Shown here: positions 25,929-35,197 of the stretch, piece by piece
How positions within the stretch are numbered: position 1 is the stretch's first letter
How the letters are laid out: every line of letters starts with the position of its first letter
Assembly: GCF_900101875.1 (NCBI RefSeq)
Contig: NZ_FNAI01000001.1
Span: forward strand, 930,001 to 994,000
Direction: 5' to 3'
DNA length: 64,000 nucleotides
Origin: Mucilaginibacter pineti
GTDB taxonomy: Bacteria > Bacteroidota > Bacteroidia > Sphingobacteriales > Sphingobacteriaceae
Made by a program: the position numbers and the translations under genes
Notes under the pieces: generated by a model
What the model saw: only the letters and a program-made list of their open reading frames with translations
The model's database searches: none
Told to the model about the DNA's origin: nothing

Positions 25929-28729
25929 TTTAAACTAAGGGTAATGTTTGGTGTAAAGCCCAGGTAATTAACATTGGTAGTGATAACCTGGTTATTCTGG
26001 ATCTGGTATTCGCGATACCAGATGTTTGTGTGGTTGTAAACGTTAAACAATGACAAGCCTATACTGCCCACTTTATGACCGTCAATTTTAAGCAGATCAT
26101 AAGATACCGACATATCAAGCCGCTGATAAGCAGGTAAACGCTCGCCATTTTTATCACTGATGGTTAAGTAAGTAGTTGGATTGCCATCAGCTGTTTTAAT
26201 GGTATAGCTGGCTAATGGTGCAGTATAAGGGTGCCCGGTGCTAAATAGAAAGGTAGCAGCAAAGTTCCATCGCTGGTAATGATACATGTTGATAGATTTA
26301 AACTCATGCCGTACATCCTGATCGGCGGCGTAATAATCATTTCCAAATGCCGAGAACTTATTTTCGGCCTTGGCCAAAGTATAGCTAACCCAACCTGTAT
26401 ACCTACCCAACTTTTTCTGCACCAAAAGTTCAAGGCCTTCAGCGCGACCAACTCCCTGGTAAAAATCCTCAGTTACCGTAAGGGTTTGATTTTGGCCAAA
26501 GCCTCCAAAACCTCCCCCTCCTCCCGTTTGGGTTTGCCTGACGGTATATTGGGTAAGGCCGCTCAAGGTTTTATAATAGCCTTCCAAACTAACCAAAAAG
26601 TTATCATTTTCATAACTTAAACCAGTAATGTAGTGCCTTGAGCTCCCCACCGGGATGTTGTTATTGTTTGATAATACCCAAAAGTTTCGGTTACCGGCTA
26701 ATATATCCTCGCGAATAACCTGGTTCTCGAACTGATAAAACTGTCCGGTAGCTCCTTTGACCGTAAGCCTGTCTGTCAGGTTATAGCTTGCCGAGAGGCG
26801 GGGTTCAAAATAAGGTCTGCCTGTTGGCCCATAATAGGTTGTACGAATACCGGGTTGAATATGGAATTTACTGTTAGGATCGATAGAAAGCTCGGCATAA
26901 ACACCGCCCAAGCTGGCATTGTTATGTTGATTGATGAGTTGTGTGGTATCGCCCTGTGTATATTCATAATCTATTTTTTTGTGCGATGCAAAGCCGCCAA
27001 ACAATAGTTTGTACTTATTATCCGCCTGCCACTCCCATTCAGATTTAAAGGTTTCATCTTTTAGGTTATTGGTTTCGAGGGTGGTATTATTAATACTGTG
27101 CGCAATTCCGTTCGAGTCAAGCGCCGACCCACCCGAGCTCCCCCTGTTACGGTCATTAAAATAAGATGAATAGGTGATGTAGTTGTTGGAGTACAGCTTT
27201 TTATTCCACTGTCTGAACCATTTGATACTGCTACCGAGGTTGCCGTACTTGGTATAATCGGTTATCGCGATGCCTGCACCGGACCCTGATAATCCCGGTG
27301 GCAAACCAAGATCTCGGCTATTATCTGTTTTATCGGTACCCGTATACAAACTCCATGAAACCTTATCTTTTTGACTAATGGTATAGGTGTATTTGGCGTT
27401 GGCATCATAAAAATACGAGCTCGGGGTTACCTGGTTGGCAAAACCACCGCCAAAGCCGCCCCTTCCGCCCAAACCACGTCCGCCTGTGCCGCCTCCGGCT
27501 TGCGTAGTAGTTGAGGCAGTAAACTGTTTAAATATTTTATCATACAATGGTCCCTGGTATGATCTTCTGATGGCCAGCAACAATGTTGATTTTGGCGAAA
27601 GCGGTGTTTCCAGGTTCATACTGGCGCTGAGCAGGCTTAAATCGGTACCGATGTTGGTTTCGTTTTTGTTGCCCTCTTTCCCGTTAATTTCTGTAACACT
27701 GGATAAGCGCCCGCCGTATTTAGATGTAAAGCCGCCTTTGTATAATTGCACATCCTTAACCGCGCTTGCGTTAAAGGCACTAAAGAAACCGTAAAGGTGA
27801 TCTACCTGGTATATGGTAAAACCGTCCAGTAAAACAAGATTCTGATCTGGCGTACCGCCGCGCACATAGGCACCGGATGATGATTCATTGGTACCGCTTA
27901 CGCCAGGCATCAATTGAAAGGCGCGTAAAATATCCTTATCACCAATGCTTGGCAGTTTATCTAAATTGGCCGGTGAAAGCTGCAATACTCCTACCTGACG
28001 GCTATCGGTATTCATAACGCCGCTCTTTTTTCCGTTGATGGTAACCTCGTTAAGGGTATTTAGCGACGAATACAAACCGCATATCAGTGTACTGTTAATA
28101 TTACCGCTATTGAGCCTGAACTGATCTGTTTGATAACCAGTGTAAACCACTTCAACAACAGAAGTATCTGAAGGTACACGCAGCAGGGTAAAATAACCTT
28201 CGCTATTGGTGGTGGTACTCAGCTCGCTATTTTTGATCCTTACAGATGCCGATGGCAACGATTCGCCGGTAAGCTGATCTATCACCCGGCCGTTAAGACT
28301 TATTAAAAAGTGTTTGGGCAATTCCAGCGGGGCTGCAATTTCTTTTTTGGCTTTTATGGCATCCTTTGATTTCAGGTTTAACTGATTCATTTGTTTAAGC
28401 CTTGCCAAATCATCGGTATTCTTTAAAATGTAGATGGTGCCGGAAGATTCTATCCAATATTTAAGGCCGTTTTCATTACATACTTTGGCCAGCACATCTT
28501 TAAGCGGTTCTTCAAAAAAGTGTTCAACTACATCCATCTCATGTAAAGGCTGGCGGTCGAAAACTATTCGTAAATGATGATCCATAGCCAGGGTATCAAA
28601 CAACAGATCCAACTGGCATGAAAAGAAATGGTCAATGGTAATCTTTTTAAGTTTTTGCTGCGTTTGCTGGCTTTGGGCCTGGTGGTATGCAGCAATGGAG
28701 ATCAATAGTAATAGGGAAAATTTCTTCAT
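25919..28729 (-). CDS. TonB-dependent receptor with STN and carboxypeptidase-like N-terminal domains
   Basis: Outer-membrane receptor of about 936 residues. I chose the ATG at 28729 because it starts a clean signal peptide (MKKFSLLLLISIAAYHQAQS). An upstream ATG at 28762 is also in frame. Domains: an STN secretin-type domain (about 25-105, LLFDTLAMDHHLRIVFDRQPL), a CarboxypepD_reg-like beta domain (about 140-225, LNGRVIDQLTGESLPSASVRI), a plug with PGVSGTNESSSGAYVRGGTPDQNLVLLDG, and a barrel. Two glycine-rich stretches (GGTGGRGLGGRGGFGGG and GGGGGFGGFG) occur in surface loops. The last strand ends LSLKWK. No sigma or anti-sigma gene is adjacent, but a LytTR regulator is upstream. The substrate is unknown. 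Confidence 0.93.
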   Translation of the reverse strand: MKKFSLLLLISIAAYHQAQSQQTQQKLKKITIDHFFSCQLDLLFDTLAMDHHLRIVFDRQPLHEMDVVEHFFEEPLKDVLAKVCNENGLKYWIESSGTIYILKNTDDLARLKQMNQLNLKSKDAIKAKKEIAAPLELPKHFLISLNGRVIDQLTGESLPSASVRIKNSELSTTTNSEGYFTLLRVPSDTSVVEVVYTGYQTDQFRLNSGNINSTLICGLYSSLNTLNEVTINGKKSGVMNTDSRQVGVLQLSPANLDKLPSIGDKDILRAFQLMPGVSGTNESSSGAYVRGGTPDQNLVLLDGFTIYQVDHLYGFFSAFNASAVKDVQLYKGGFTSKYGGRLSSVTEINGKEGNKNETNIGTDLSLLSASMNLETPLSPKSTLLLAIRRSYQGPLYDKIFKQFTASTTTQAGGGTGGRGLGGRGGFGGGFANQVTPSSYFYDANAKYTYTISQKDKVSWSLYTGTDKTDNSRDLGLPPGLSGSGAGIAITDYTKYGNLGSSIKWFRQWNKKLYSNNYITYSSYFNDRNRGSSGGSALDSNGIAHSINNTTLETNNLKDETFKSEWEWQADNKYKLLFGGFASHKKIDYEYTQGDTTQLINQHNNASLGGVYAELSIDPNSKFHIQPGIRTTYYGPTGRPYFEPRLSASYNLTDRLTVKGATGQFYQFENQVIREDILAGNRNFWVLSNNNNIPVGSSRHYITGLSYENDNFLVSLEGYYKTLSGLTQYTVRQTQTGGGGGFGGFGQNQTLTVTEDFYQGVGRAEGLELLVQKKLGRYTGWVSYTLAKAENKFSAFGNDYYAADQDVRHEFKSINMYHYQRWNFAATFLFSTGHPYTAPLASYTIKTADGNPTTYLTISDKNGERLPAYQRLDMSVSYDLLKIDGHKVGSIGLSLFNVYNHTNIWYREYQIQNNQVITTNVNYLGFTPNITLSLKWK

Positions 28730-28838
28730 CAGGGGCACATTTTCTTTGCATCGAAATTGCATGATGTTTTTAACCCCCTAAAATAAAAGCGACCACAGCG
28801 GGTATTGTGTAGCCCAAGCTTGCGTATGTGTAGCGGCC

Positions 28839-29546
28839 CTAAGGTGTGCCTATCATCCTGTTAATAACATCGCGGTAGCTGTCACTTAGCGGAACTTCAA
28901 TATTTACCAATTTAATACGACCGCGGCGCATCTGGGTTACATGCTGCAAATTAACCAGGTAAGATTTATGCACCCTAAAAAACTGATCGGCCGGTAATTG
29001 CAGCTCAACTGCTTTAAGACTAATGCGCGATAGTACCGGCTTTTGCTGCTGATTAATGAAGTGCACTTTAATATAATCCTTTAATCCTTCAATATATTCT
29101 ATCTGGTCGAAACTTATTTTAACCAGGTTATAATCAGCGTGCAAAAAGAAATAGTTTTTAACAACGGGTTGCGGTACATGTCTTTTCCGCAGTTCAAACA
29201 AATCAAGCGCCTTATGACAGGCTCTTAAAAACCTGTCTAACGGAACGGGCTTTACCAGGTAATCAACTACATCAAGTTCAAAGCCGTCAACCGCAAATTT
29301 TTCATAAGCGGTTACAAATATCACCATAGGGCGCTGGGTAAGGCTTTTTATCAGCTGCAAGCCATTAATGCCGGGCATGTAAATATCACTGAATATCAAG
29401 TCTATCGGCTGTTTTTGCAGCTCTATAATAGCTTCACCGGCATTGCGGCAGCGGGCCATTATTTGCATGGTGTTCACATGCTTTAGGCTATCCTCCAGCA
29501 GGTCAAGCGCTAAAGGCTCATCATCAATAATAAGGACTTTCATCAT
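28839..29546 (-). CDS. LytTR-family response regulator (first pair)
   Basis: A 235-residue two-component regulator. The receiver domain (about 1-120) has acidic D8/D9, phospho-acceptor D54 in LIFSDIYMPGING, and Lys in VDYLVKPVPLDRFL. The C-terminal LytTR DNA-binding domain (about 135-235) has QIEYIEGLKDYIKVHF and FRVHKSYLVNLQHV. Its start overlaps the stop of the kinase gene by 4 bases (ATGA), the sign of a coupled pair. The TonB receptor starts 109 bases downstream and is the obvious target. Confidence 0.95.
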   Translation of the reverse strand: MMKVLIIDDEPLALDLLEDSLKHVNTMQIMARCRNAGEAIIELQKQPIDLIFSDIYMPGINGLQLIKSLTQRPMVIFVTAYEKFAVDGFELDVVDYLVKPVPLDRFLRACHKALDLFELRKRHVPQPVVKNYFFLHADYNLVKISFDQIEYIEGLKDYIKVHFINQQQKPVLSRISLKAVELQLPADQFFRVHKSYLVNLQHVTQMRRGRIKLVNIEVPLSDSYRDVINRMIGTP

Positions 29547-30598
29547 TTAAGTTCCAATTGCAGCAACACCATGTAAGCGTTCTCTCTTTTGTCGATATGT
29601 AAATTATGCTTGCCGGGGTACAAAAGCTCAAGTCTGCGCTTAACATTGGTTAAACCAATGCCCGATGCCGGGTCTTTATGCACATCCGAATCATTGTAAA
29701 TGTTTTGCACGCTAAACCGCAGGTACTTATCATCAGCAAATAACGTAACGGCTATGCTGGGCTTTTCAATATCGCCGGTACCATGCTTAAACGCATTCTC
29801 TACAAAAGGGATCAGCAGCATGGGTTCTATCGTTTTTTCGGGGTATTTAATATCCGAAATAAAAGTTATTTCAACCTGATCACGAAAACGCAGTTGTTGC
29901 AACTCAATATAACTGCGCAGGTACTCATCCTTACTTTGTAACGTTACCATCTCAGCATCAGTAACATACAGCATATAACGCAGCAAGCGAGATAATTGTA
30001 TCAGCGTAGGCTCAACCATAGCAGGATTTAGGCGTGACAAGGCAACCGCACTGTTTATCACATTAAATATAAAATGCGGACTAATTTGCGACCGCAGAAA
30101 AGCCAGTTCGGATATAAGCGACGCATTGGCAATATCGCGCTTCTTGTTCAGGGATTTAAATTGATCGGCCAGGTAATGATAGGCGAAGCTGCCAGCTGTA
30201 ATAGATAAAAGCGGGAATAGTACAAATCTTGGGGTTGGCGGATAAACAAATTTATTTGCACCACGAATTATTAACGGACCGAAACCATTGACCTTATGGT
30301 TATATATCAATATCACATTAAAAACAACAAACGATGCTATAACCGACAAAAAATAAAGCCCGATATTTTTCTTTAATACGAATGGGATAAGCAGAAAAGC
30401 ATTTAAATAAAACTCCGACGCCAAAACAAGATTAAAAATCACCACATGCCAGGGCGAATAAAATGGCTGTGGCATGCCACGCATATCTGGCCGGGATATA
30501 ATGGGCGTGAAAATAATGAGCGCCCAAAATAACAGGTGAATACTTATTTCAATTAAAGCAGGCCGTATGCGCGTAAACATATAGCTAAGGTAAGCCAT
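29543..30598 (-). CDS. LytS-type membrane sensor histidine kinase (first pair)
   Basis: A 351-residue kinase of the His_kinase (LytS/YesM) family. The N-terminal half (about 10-160) has four or five hydrophobic segments (LLFWALIIFTPII, VIFNLVLASEFYL, VIASFVVFNVIL, FVLFPLLSITAGS). The kinase core has the phospho-acceptor His in RSQISPHFIFNVINS, then PMLLIPFVENAFKHG (N box) and GIGLTNVKRRLELLY (G box). Apart from the short loops there is no large sensory domain, so the signal may be membrane-borne. The stop overlaps the regulator start by 4 bases. The pair probably controls the receptor and the DUF4249 gene. Confidence 0.94.
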   Translation of the reverse strand: MAYLSYMFTRIRPALIEISIHLLFWALIIFTPIISRPDMRGMPQPFYSPWHVVIFNLVLASEFYLNAFLLIPFVLKKNIGLYFLSVIASFVVFNVILIYNHKVNGFGPLIIRGANKFVYPPTPRFVLFPLLSITAGSFAYHYLADQFKSLNKKRDIANASLISELAFLRSQISPHFIFNVINSAVALSRLNPAMVEPTLIQLSRLLRYMLYVTDAEMVTLQSKDEYLRSYIELQQLRFRDQVEITFISDIKYPEKTIEPMLLIPFVENAFKHGTGDIEKPSIAVTLFADDKYLRFSVQNIYNDSDVHKDPASGIGLTNVKRRLELLYPGKHNLHIDKRENAYMVLLQLELK

Positions 30599-30725
30599 TT
30601 AACACCCAATGCTTAATGTTATAGATAAACGGGCAATATGTGCCGATTAAACAGCCGTTTTTGGCTATCTTAATTAGCGTGCCAATATTCAATAAGTTAC
30701 AATTTAACATATATTAACTTAAGCC

Positions 30726-31553
30726 TTAGAACCTCTTCATTATTTTAACCAGCATATTGGCTATTATGGCATGGCCTTTATCTGATGGATGAAGACCATC
30801 ATAGGTCATGTTCATGGCATCTGCCGGGTATGGATAATCATCGATTTTGGGGTTATAAGGAATGCCAACATAATCGGGATAAGTATAGTTTTTATATTCG
30901 CCGGTTTTGGGATCTTTTAAACGGCGGTACTTAACTGCATTTTTTATAGTGATCCCACTTTTATAATAAAGATCGACCAGCTTAAAATTTTCTTTTTTGG
31001 CGATATTCTTAACCGCATCGGCATATTCGGACAAGAAATGGCCGTTTTTCTCCTTATAACAGCCATATATAATGCTCGAATAATTGTTTACATCAACAAA
31101 ATCCGTGCGTTGCATAGGTGTTATCAGAATGATTTCAGCCTCGCTGTTAAGGCTACGAATCTTGTTAACGATTGTACGGTAGGCCCCATAGGCCGTTGCG
31201 TTGCCAGTGTTATTTTCATAATCAGCCATCGTACCTATAGGTAAAGCGGTCCACCAGTCATTTGTACCCAAAAACACCGAGTAGATGTCGGCCTTTTCAA
31301 TGCCCAGTTTATCTATGTTATCTGCAATACTTTTTGCTGTCCAGCCGCCATAACCCTGGTTGGTAAAATGTATGTAAGGTAATTTTTCAACCACATCGTC
31401 CATATAGCCTTTTGTGATCCGGTTTTTTGTGGCCTCGGGTTTGCCATTGTGGTAGGTAATCGAATCGCCGATGGCCACCCAGGTAAGTTCTTTCCTTGGC
31501 GAAAACGCGGTGAGTAAGGTTAAACTGATCAGCAGTAGTAATGATTTTCTCAT
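30726..31553 (-). CDS. SGNH/GDSL-family hydrolase
   Basis: A 275-residue secreted esterase-like protein. After a signal peptide come the SGNH blocks: block I AIGDSIT with S31, a Gly block near NQGYGGWTAKS, block III FLGTNDWW with Asn, and block V DGLHPSDKGHAII with the Asp and His of the triad. Such enzymes often remove acetyl groups from plant polysaccharides, which would suit its place at the far end of the galactan locus. The substrate is inferred from context only. It follows the beta-propeller gene by 27 bases and probably shares its transcript. Confidence 0.85.
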   Translation of the reverse strand: MRKSLLLLISLTLLTAFSPRKELTWVAIGDSITYHNGKPEATKNRITKGYMDDVVEKLPYIHFTNQGYGGWTAKSIADNIDKLGIEKADIYSVFLGTNDWWTALPIGTMADYENNTGNATAYGAYRTIVNKIRSLNSEAEIILITPMQRTDFVDVNNYSSIIYGCYKEKNGHFLSEYADAVKNIAKKENFKLVDLYYKSGITIKNAVKYRRLKDPKTGEYKNYTYPDYVGIPYNPKIDDYPYPADAMNMTYDGLHPSDKGHAIIANMLVKIMKRF

Positions 31554-31580
31554 GGGTACAATTAACGTAAAAAGTTATAA

Positions 31581-32591
31581 CTATTTAATATCGCCAAAAT
31601 GAACCTCCTGGTAGTTATAAGCAGGATTCTTAAGCAATTGAAATGTTGTTGCCGGCCCGAGTTCCCATGCACGTAACGCCCATACGATCTTTTTATCAGG
31701 CGTTATCTCTATAGCCTGTACCGGGGCGTTGCTGGTATCAAGCTTTTTGTTCCATTGATTAAACCAGTTGTTGATAAGCGTATTGCCGTTTGAAAGGCGA
31801 ACAGCTATTTGCGGGTCGGTTATTTTATATCCGGGGATAGCCGTTAACGGGCAATCCCACACCAAATGCCCATCTTTACCAATTTCCCTCACAAAATTTT
31901 GATTGCTGGCTACCAAAATATTCCCGTTGCTTAACGGTACTGCCGACCAAACACTGGGTACATCTATAGATGAAAGCAGCTTGCCGTTAATATCGTATTC
32001 ATTAACTTTCCCCAAATCCATATGCGCTATCAGCAGCGTGCCAGCCTGGGTTAGCCGCGCATGCCTTATTTGCCCATGCGTACCACTTTTAAAAGGCAGT
32101 ACAAATTCCTTTTCAACCGCATTGGTTTTAATATTCATTACAAAAACCTTGGCAGGATTACCATTTTGAACAAATACCACATGATCATCGCCAATGAGCT
32201 GGGCGGTATGAGTTTCAAAACCTTCGGGGGCATCGTAATTCCAAAGCACTTTTTTGTCTTTGTTAATTAAAGTAACCCCAAACTGATGAGCAAACAGCAC
32301 GTTTCCGTTGGCCATCAATACAGCATCGCTGATTTCACCTTTGCCTGTGGTATCTATGTATGACCAGGTTATTTTGCCGTTACGCACAATGTACATATTA
32401 CGGACCTTCCCCTCACCCGCAAAAAAGAAATCATACTGTTTAAGACCTTTCCCAGGCAGTACATCGGGCGCAGCAGCAACCGTTTGCGCGAGTAATTGCT
32501 TACCTGCTCCTATCGACAACAAGAGCGTTATAACGACTGCAAGTTTAACACGGTGATATTCGTATAAACCGGGGGTTGATATATTTTTCAT
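31581..32591 (-). CDS. Secreted PQQ-like/ASST-like beta-propeller protein
   Basis: A 336-residue exported protein built from repeating strands such as NGKITWSYIDTTGKGEI, GVTLINKDKKVLWNYDAPEG, GKVNEYDINGKLLSSIDV and NFVREIGKDGHLVWDC. These are the D-G-x-x-x-W pattern of PQQ- or arylsulfotransferase-like propellers. A signal peptide spans about residues 14-36 (up to LLAQ), after a longer-than-usual polar start. I see no catalytic residues that would identify an enzyme. It is separated from the GH2 gene by a 251-base spacer with a strong inverted repeat, so it may be a separately controlled part of the locus. Confidence 0.75.
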   Translation of the reverse strand: MKNISTPGLYEYHRVKLAVVITLLLSIGAGKQLLAQTVAAAPDVLPGKGLKQYDFFFAGEGKVRNMYIVRNGKITWSYIDTTGKGEISDAVLMANGNVLFAHQFGVTLINKDKKVLWNYDAPEGFETHTAQLIGDDHVVFVQNGNPAKVFVMNIKTNAVEKEFVLPFKSGTHGQIRHARLTQAGTLLIAHMDLGKVNEYDINGKLLSSIDVPSVWSAVPLSNGNILVASNQNFVREIGKDGHLVWDCPLTAIPGYKITDPQIAVRLSNGNTLINNWFNQWNKKLDTSNAPVQAIEITPDKKIVWALRAWELGPATTFQLLKNPAYNYQEVHFGDIK

Positions 32592-32738
32592 TTGAGTTTT
32601 TTTTAATCAACTGGGATGGTAATTCCTGCTGATCTATTTACCTAAGCTAAATATTTTCGCTTATATAATTGGCTAACGGCAGGGTGTTATTTCCCTGTTG
32701 ATATTTACTCAAATAACGCTTAATAATGGTTTCGGCGA

Positions 32739-32794
32739 TTGCACAATCATGCATATTTATAGTAATAATGTACAAGTTGGCAATGATTGTGCAA
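32739..32794. promoter_or_regulatory. Perfect 12-base inverted repeat upstream of the propeller gene
   Basis: TTGCACAATCAT (32739-32750) and ATGATTGTGCAA (32783-32794) are exact inverted copies separated by 32 bases. The repeat lies 148 bases before the start of the propeller/SGNH pair, in the 251-base gap after the GH2 gene. The centre-to-centre distance of 44 bases is about four helix turns. Candidate operator for a looping or dimeric regulator; a hairpin is also possible. Confidence 0.5.
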
Positions 32795-32842
32795 CACCTC
32801 GGGAGTTGTTCAATATGCTGCTAATAACATCCGCCGCTAAAA

Positions 32843-35185
32843 TTAGTTAATCAACTGAACAGCAGGAATCAAACTATCAGCCGATGCGGATAGTTTGATT
32901 TTACCGGCGTTTTCTTTTGTTTTAATTAAAAAAGCTGCTGTTCCGGCATCGGCGTTCATTTTTTGTTCGCCAACTATTTCACCTTTACCTGATAAGTCTA
33001 ATGCGATCTCTTGTTTTGCATCGGGGATAACAGTTCCGTTTTTATCAACTACTGAGGCATAAATAAACACAACGTCGCCTTTTCCAATATCCAATTTTTT
33101 GCCACTGTAATCAACAGTTAGTTTTATGGCATAAGCTTTTAATGGAGTCTTGCTTTCAGCAGATTCAACCAGTTTACCTTTTATATATCCCTTTGCGGTA
33201 ATAGTACCCGGCTGATAGGCCACGTTAAAAGTAAAAGGGGCGTGTTTCAGGTTATTATTCATTTTACCTGTATCAGGGCTTTGTTTGCCTATGGATTGGC
33301 CGTTTAAAAACAGTTCAACTTCATCACAATTGCTATAAACCTTAACGCTTTTTGTGGCGTTGCTATTCCAATAGTTAGCTATAAATACCATCGGTTTACT
33401 TTCGGAGGCATCGCGCTGACTTTGGTAAAAGTAGTATACAAATTTAGGTAACCTGAAAATATCCATAATACCCGACGATTCAATATCCGGCGCGTAGCCT
33501 CGTTTATAATCAAACATAAGCCAGGCAGCATCACCAGTAAGGTTCCCGGTAAGGTTATCGTTATGTGCTTCCTGAAAATTTGCAGCCTGTTGCAGCATCC
33601 GTTTTTCACCATCGCTGCGTAACTGACGGGATGTTTTTTCCTCGTCGGTAAGGTCCTTATATTGGGTTTGGTTAAAGCCGGCGTTTTGGGCGTAATATTC
33701 CCAATCGCCATATTCGGCTATCAAGATGGGTTTGCTGTTAAACTTTTTCCAGTAATCGGGAGCTTTGGCATGCTGCCGCGCGGGAATAAATACATCATAA
33801 ACGGCATCCATCCAACCGCAGGTATAAGTATCGGGGTAAGGCAATTCTTTATGGACAATGGCATGGGCCTTTTCCATATAATCGCGCTTCATATCTGTTT
33901 CATTAAGCGACGCCTCCCATAAAATAATTGAGGGGTGGTTCCTGTCCCGATGGATCATATCGGTTATATTTTGCAGGCTGTTCTTCTGGAAAACCTCATT
34001 GCCAAAAAACTGCCAGCCGGGGGTAGAATCCATCACAAAAATACCCAACTGATCACAAGCATCCAAAAAAGCCGTCGATGGCGGATAATGCGAACATCGC
34101 ACAAAATCATACCCCGCCTGTTTTATTTTATAGGCATCGCGGTATTGGGCATTGTCCGATAAAGCGTAACCTATATAAGGATATTCCTGGTGGCGATTGG
34201 TGCCGCGCAATACATATTTACTGCCATTAAGGTAAAATCCATCATTTTTAAAAGCAATTTCCCTGATGCCAGTTTCGGTAACAACAGCATCAAGCACCTT
34301 TCCATTATTTAAGATCTGCACAACCACCTTATATAACTGCGGGTGTGCCGGCGACCATAACGCGGGAGCAGCAACTTCCAACGTTTGCTGCAAAGAAACC
34401 ACACCTTTTGAATTTATAGCTGAAGCAGCGGCAACAACCGAGCCCACCGTTTTTCCTGCCGGATCATATAAAGTGGCTTTCAATTGCAGTTGCTGTTTCA
34501 GTGGTAAATCGTTTTTCACTTGTACGCTAATGTTTAACTGCGCTTTAGCGGCTGTTACATTACTGTAATGCAATAGTACACCTCCCCCGTTTACCTTATT
34601 GGCATCAACGGCATCGGTTATGTAGATCTTATTTTCTTTGATAAGCCAGGCGTTACGGTAAATTCCACTATAAAAATTAAAGTCGAGGTCTTTTATGGGT
34701 TTGCCAGGCGGGATAGTAAGGTCGTCGTGATTATTGAGCCTGATGAGCAGGCAATTTTCTTTTCCATATAACGCCTTGCCGGTAATATCAATGTAGATAG
34801 GCAGGTAACCGCCTTTATGCGTGAGCAGGTATTTGCCGTTCAAATAAACGTCGGCCAGGTTCATGGCGGCATCTATGCGGATAGCTATATGCTTACCCGC
34901 ATCACTTTTATCAAGTGTAAAAAACTTGCGATAAAAACTAATCCCCTGCCATTGCTGGGCCGTTTTTATAACCGGCTCTATATTGACAGTATGAGGCAGA
35001 CTAATTTGCTGCCATGAATTACCATTGTTACCAGGGCTAAAAAGCTGCTGGTTGATGGTAGTATCGGCATCTTTTATAAACTGCCAGTTATTGTTGAACA
35101 GCGTCGTCGAACTTGTTTTATTGCTTTGGGCTTTGGCTATAGCCGCGCCAAAGACAACAAGGAATATCAGGAAAAATTTCTTCAT
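32843..35185 (-). CDS. GH2 beta-galactosidase
   Basis: A 780-residue exported glycoside hydrolase of family 2 that would release galactose from short galactan oligomers in the periplasm. A signal peptide spans about 1-19 (ends AIAKAQ). The sugar-binding domain (about 30-190) has the NWQFIKDAD start and WQGISFYRKFF, followed by an Ig-like domain. The TIM barrel (about 310-600) shows GTNRHQEYPYIG, the acid/base E429 in ILWEASLNE and the nucleophile E491 in LIAEYGD. A C-terminal Ig-like and Big domain region follows (about 640-780). It sits 12 bases after a GH53 gene, so it is part of the operon. Confidence 0.92.
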   Translation of the reverse strand: MKKFFLIFLVVFGAAIAKAQSNKTSSTTLFNNNWQFIKDADTTINQQLFSPGNNGNSWQQISLPHTVNIEPVIKTAQQWQGISFYRKFFTLDKSDAGKHIAIRIDAAMNLADVYLNGKYLLTHKGGYLPIYIDITGKALYGKENCLLIRLNNHDDLTIPPGKPIKDLDFNFYSGIYRNAWLIKENKIYITDAVDANKVNGGGVLLHYSNVTAAKAQLNISVQVKNDLPLKQQLQLKATLYDPAGKTVGSVVAAASAINSKGVVSLQQTLEVAAPALWSPAHPQLYKVVVQILNNGKVLDAVVTETGIREIAFKNDGFYLNGSKYVLRGTNRHQEYPYIGYALSDNAQYRDAYKIKQAGYDFVRCSHYPPSTAFLDACDQLGIFVMDSTPGWQFFGNEVFQKNSLQNITDMIHRDRNHPSIILWEASLNETDMKRDYMEKAHAIVHKELPYPDTYTCGWMDAVYDVFIPARQHAKAPDYWKKFNSKPILIAEYGDWEYYAQNAGFNQTQYKDLTDEEKTSRQLRSDGEKRMLQQAANFQEAHNDNLTGNLTGDAAWLMFDYKRGYAPDIESSGIMDIFRLPKFVYYFYQSQRDASESKPMVFIANYWNSNATKSVKVYSNCDEVELFLNGQSIGKQSPDTGKMNNNLKHAPFTFNVAYQPGTITAKGYIKGKLVESAESKTPLKAYAIKLTVDYSGKKLDIGKGDVVFIYASVVDKNGTVIPDAKQEIALDLSGKGEIVGEQKMNADAGTAAFLIKTKENAGKIKLSASADSLIPAVQLIN

Positions 35186-35197
35186 TTAAAAAGGATG

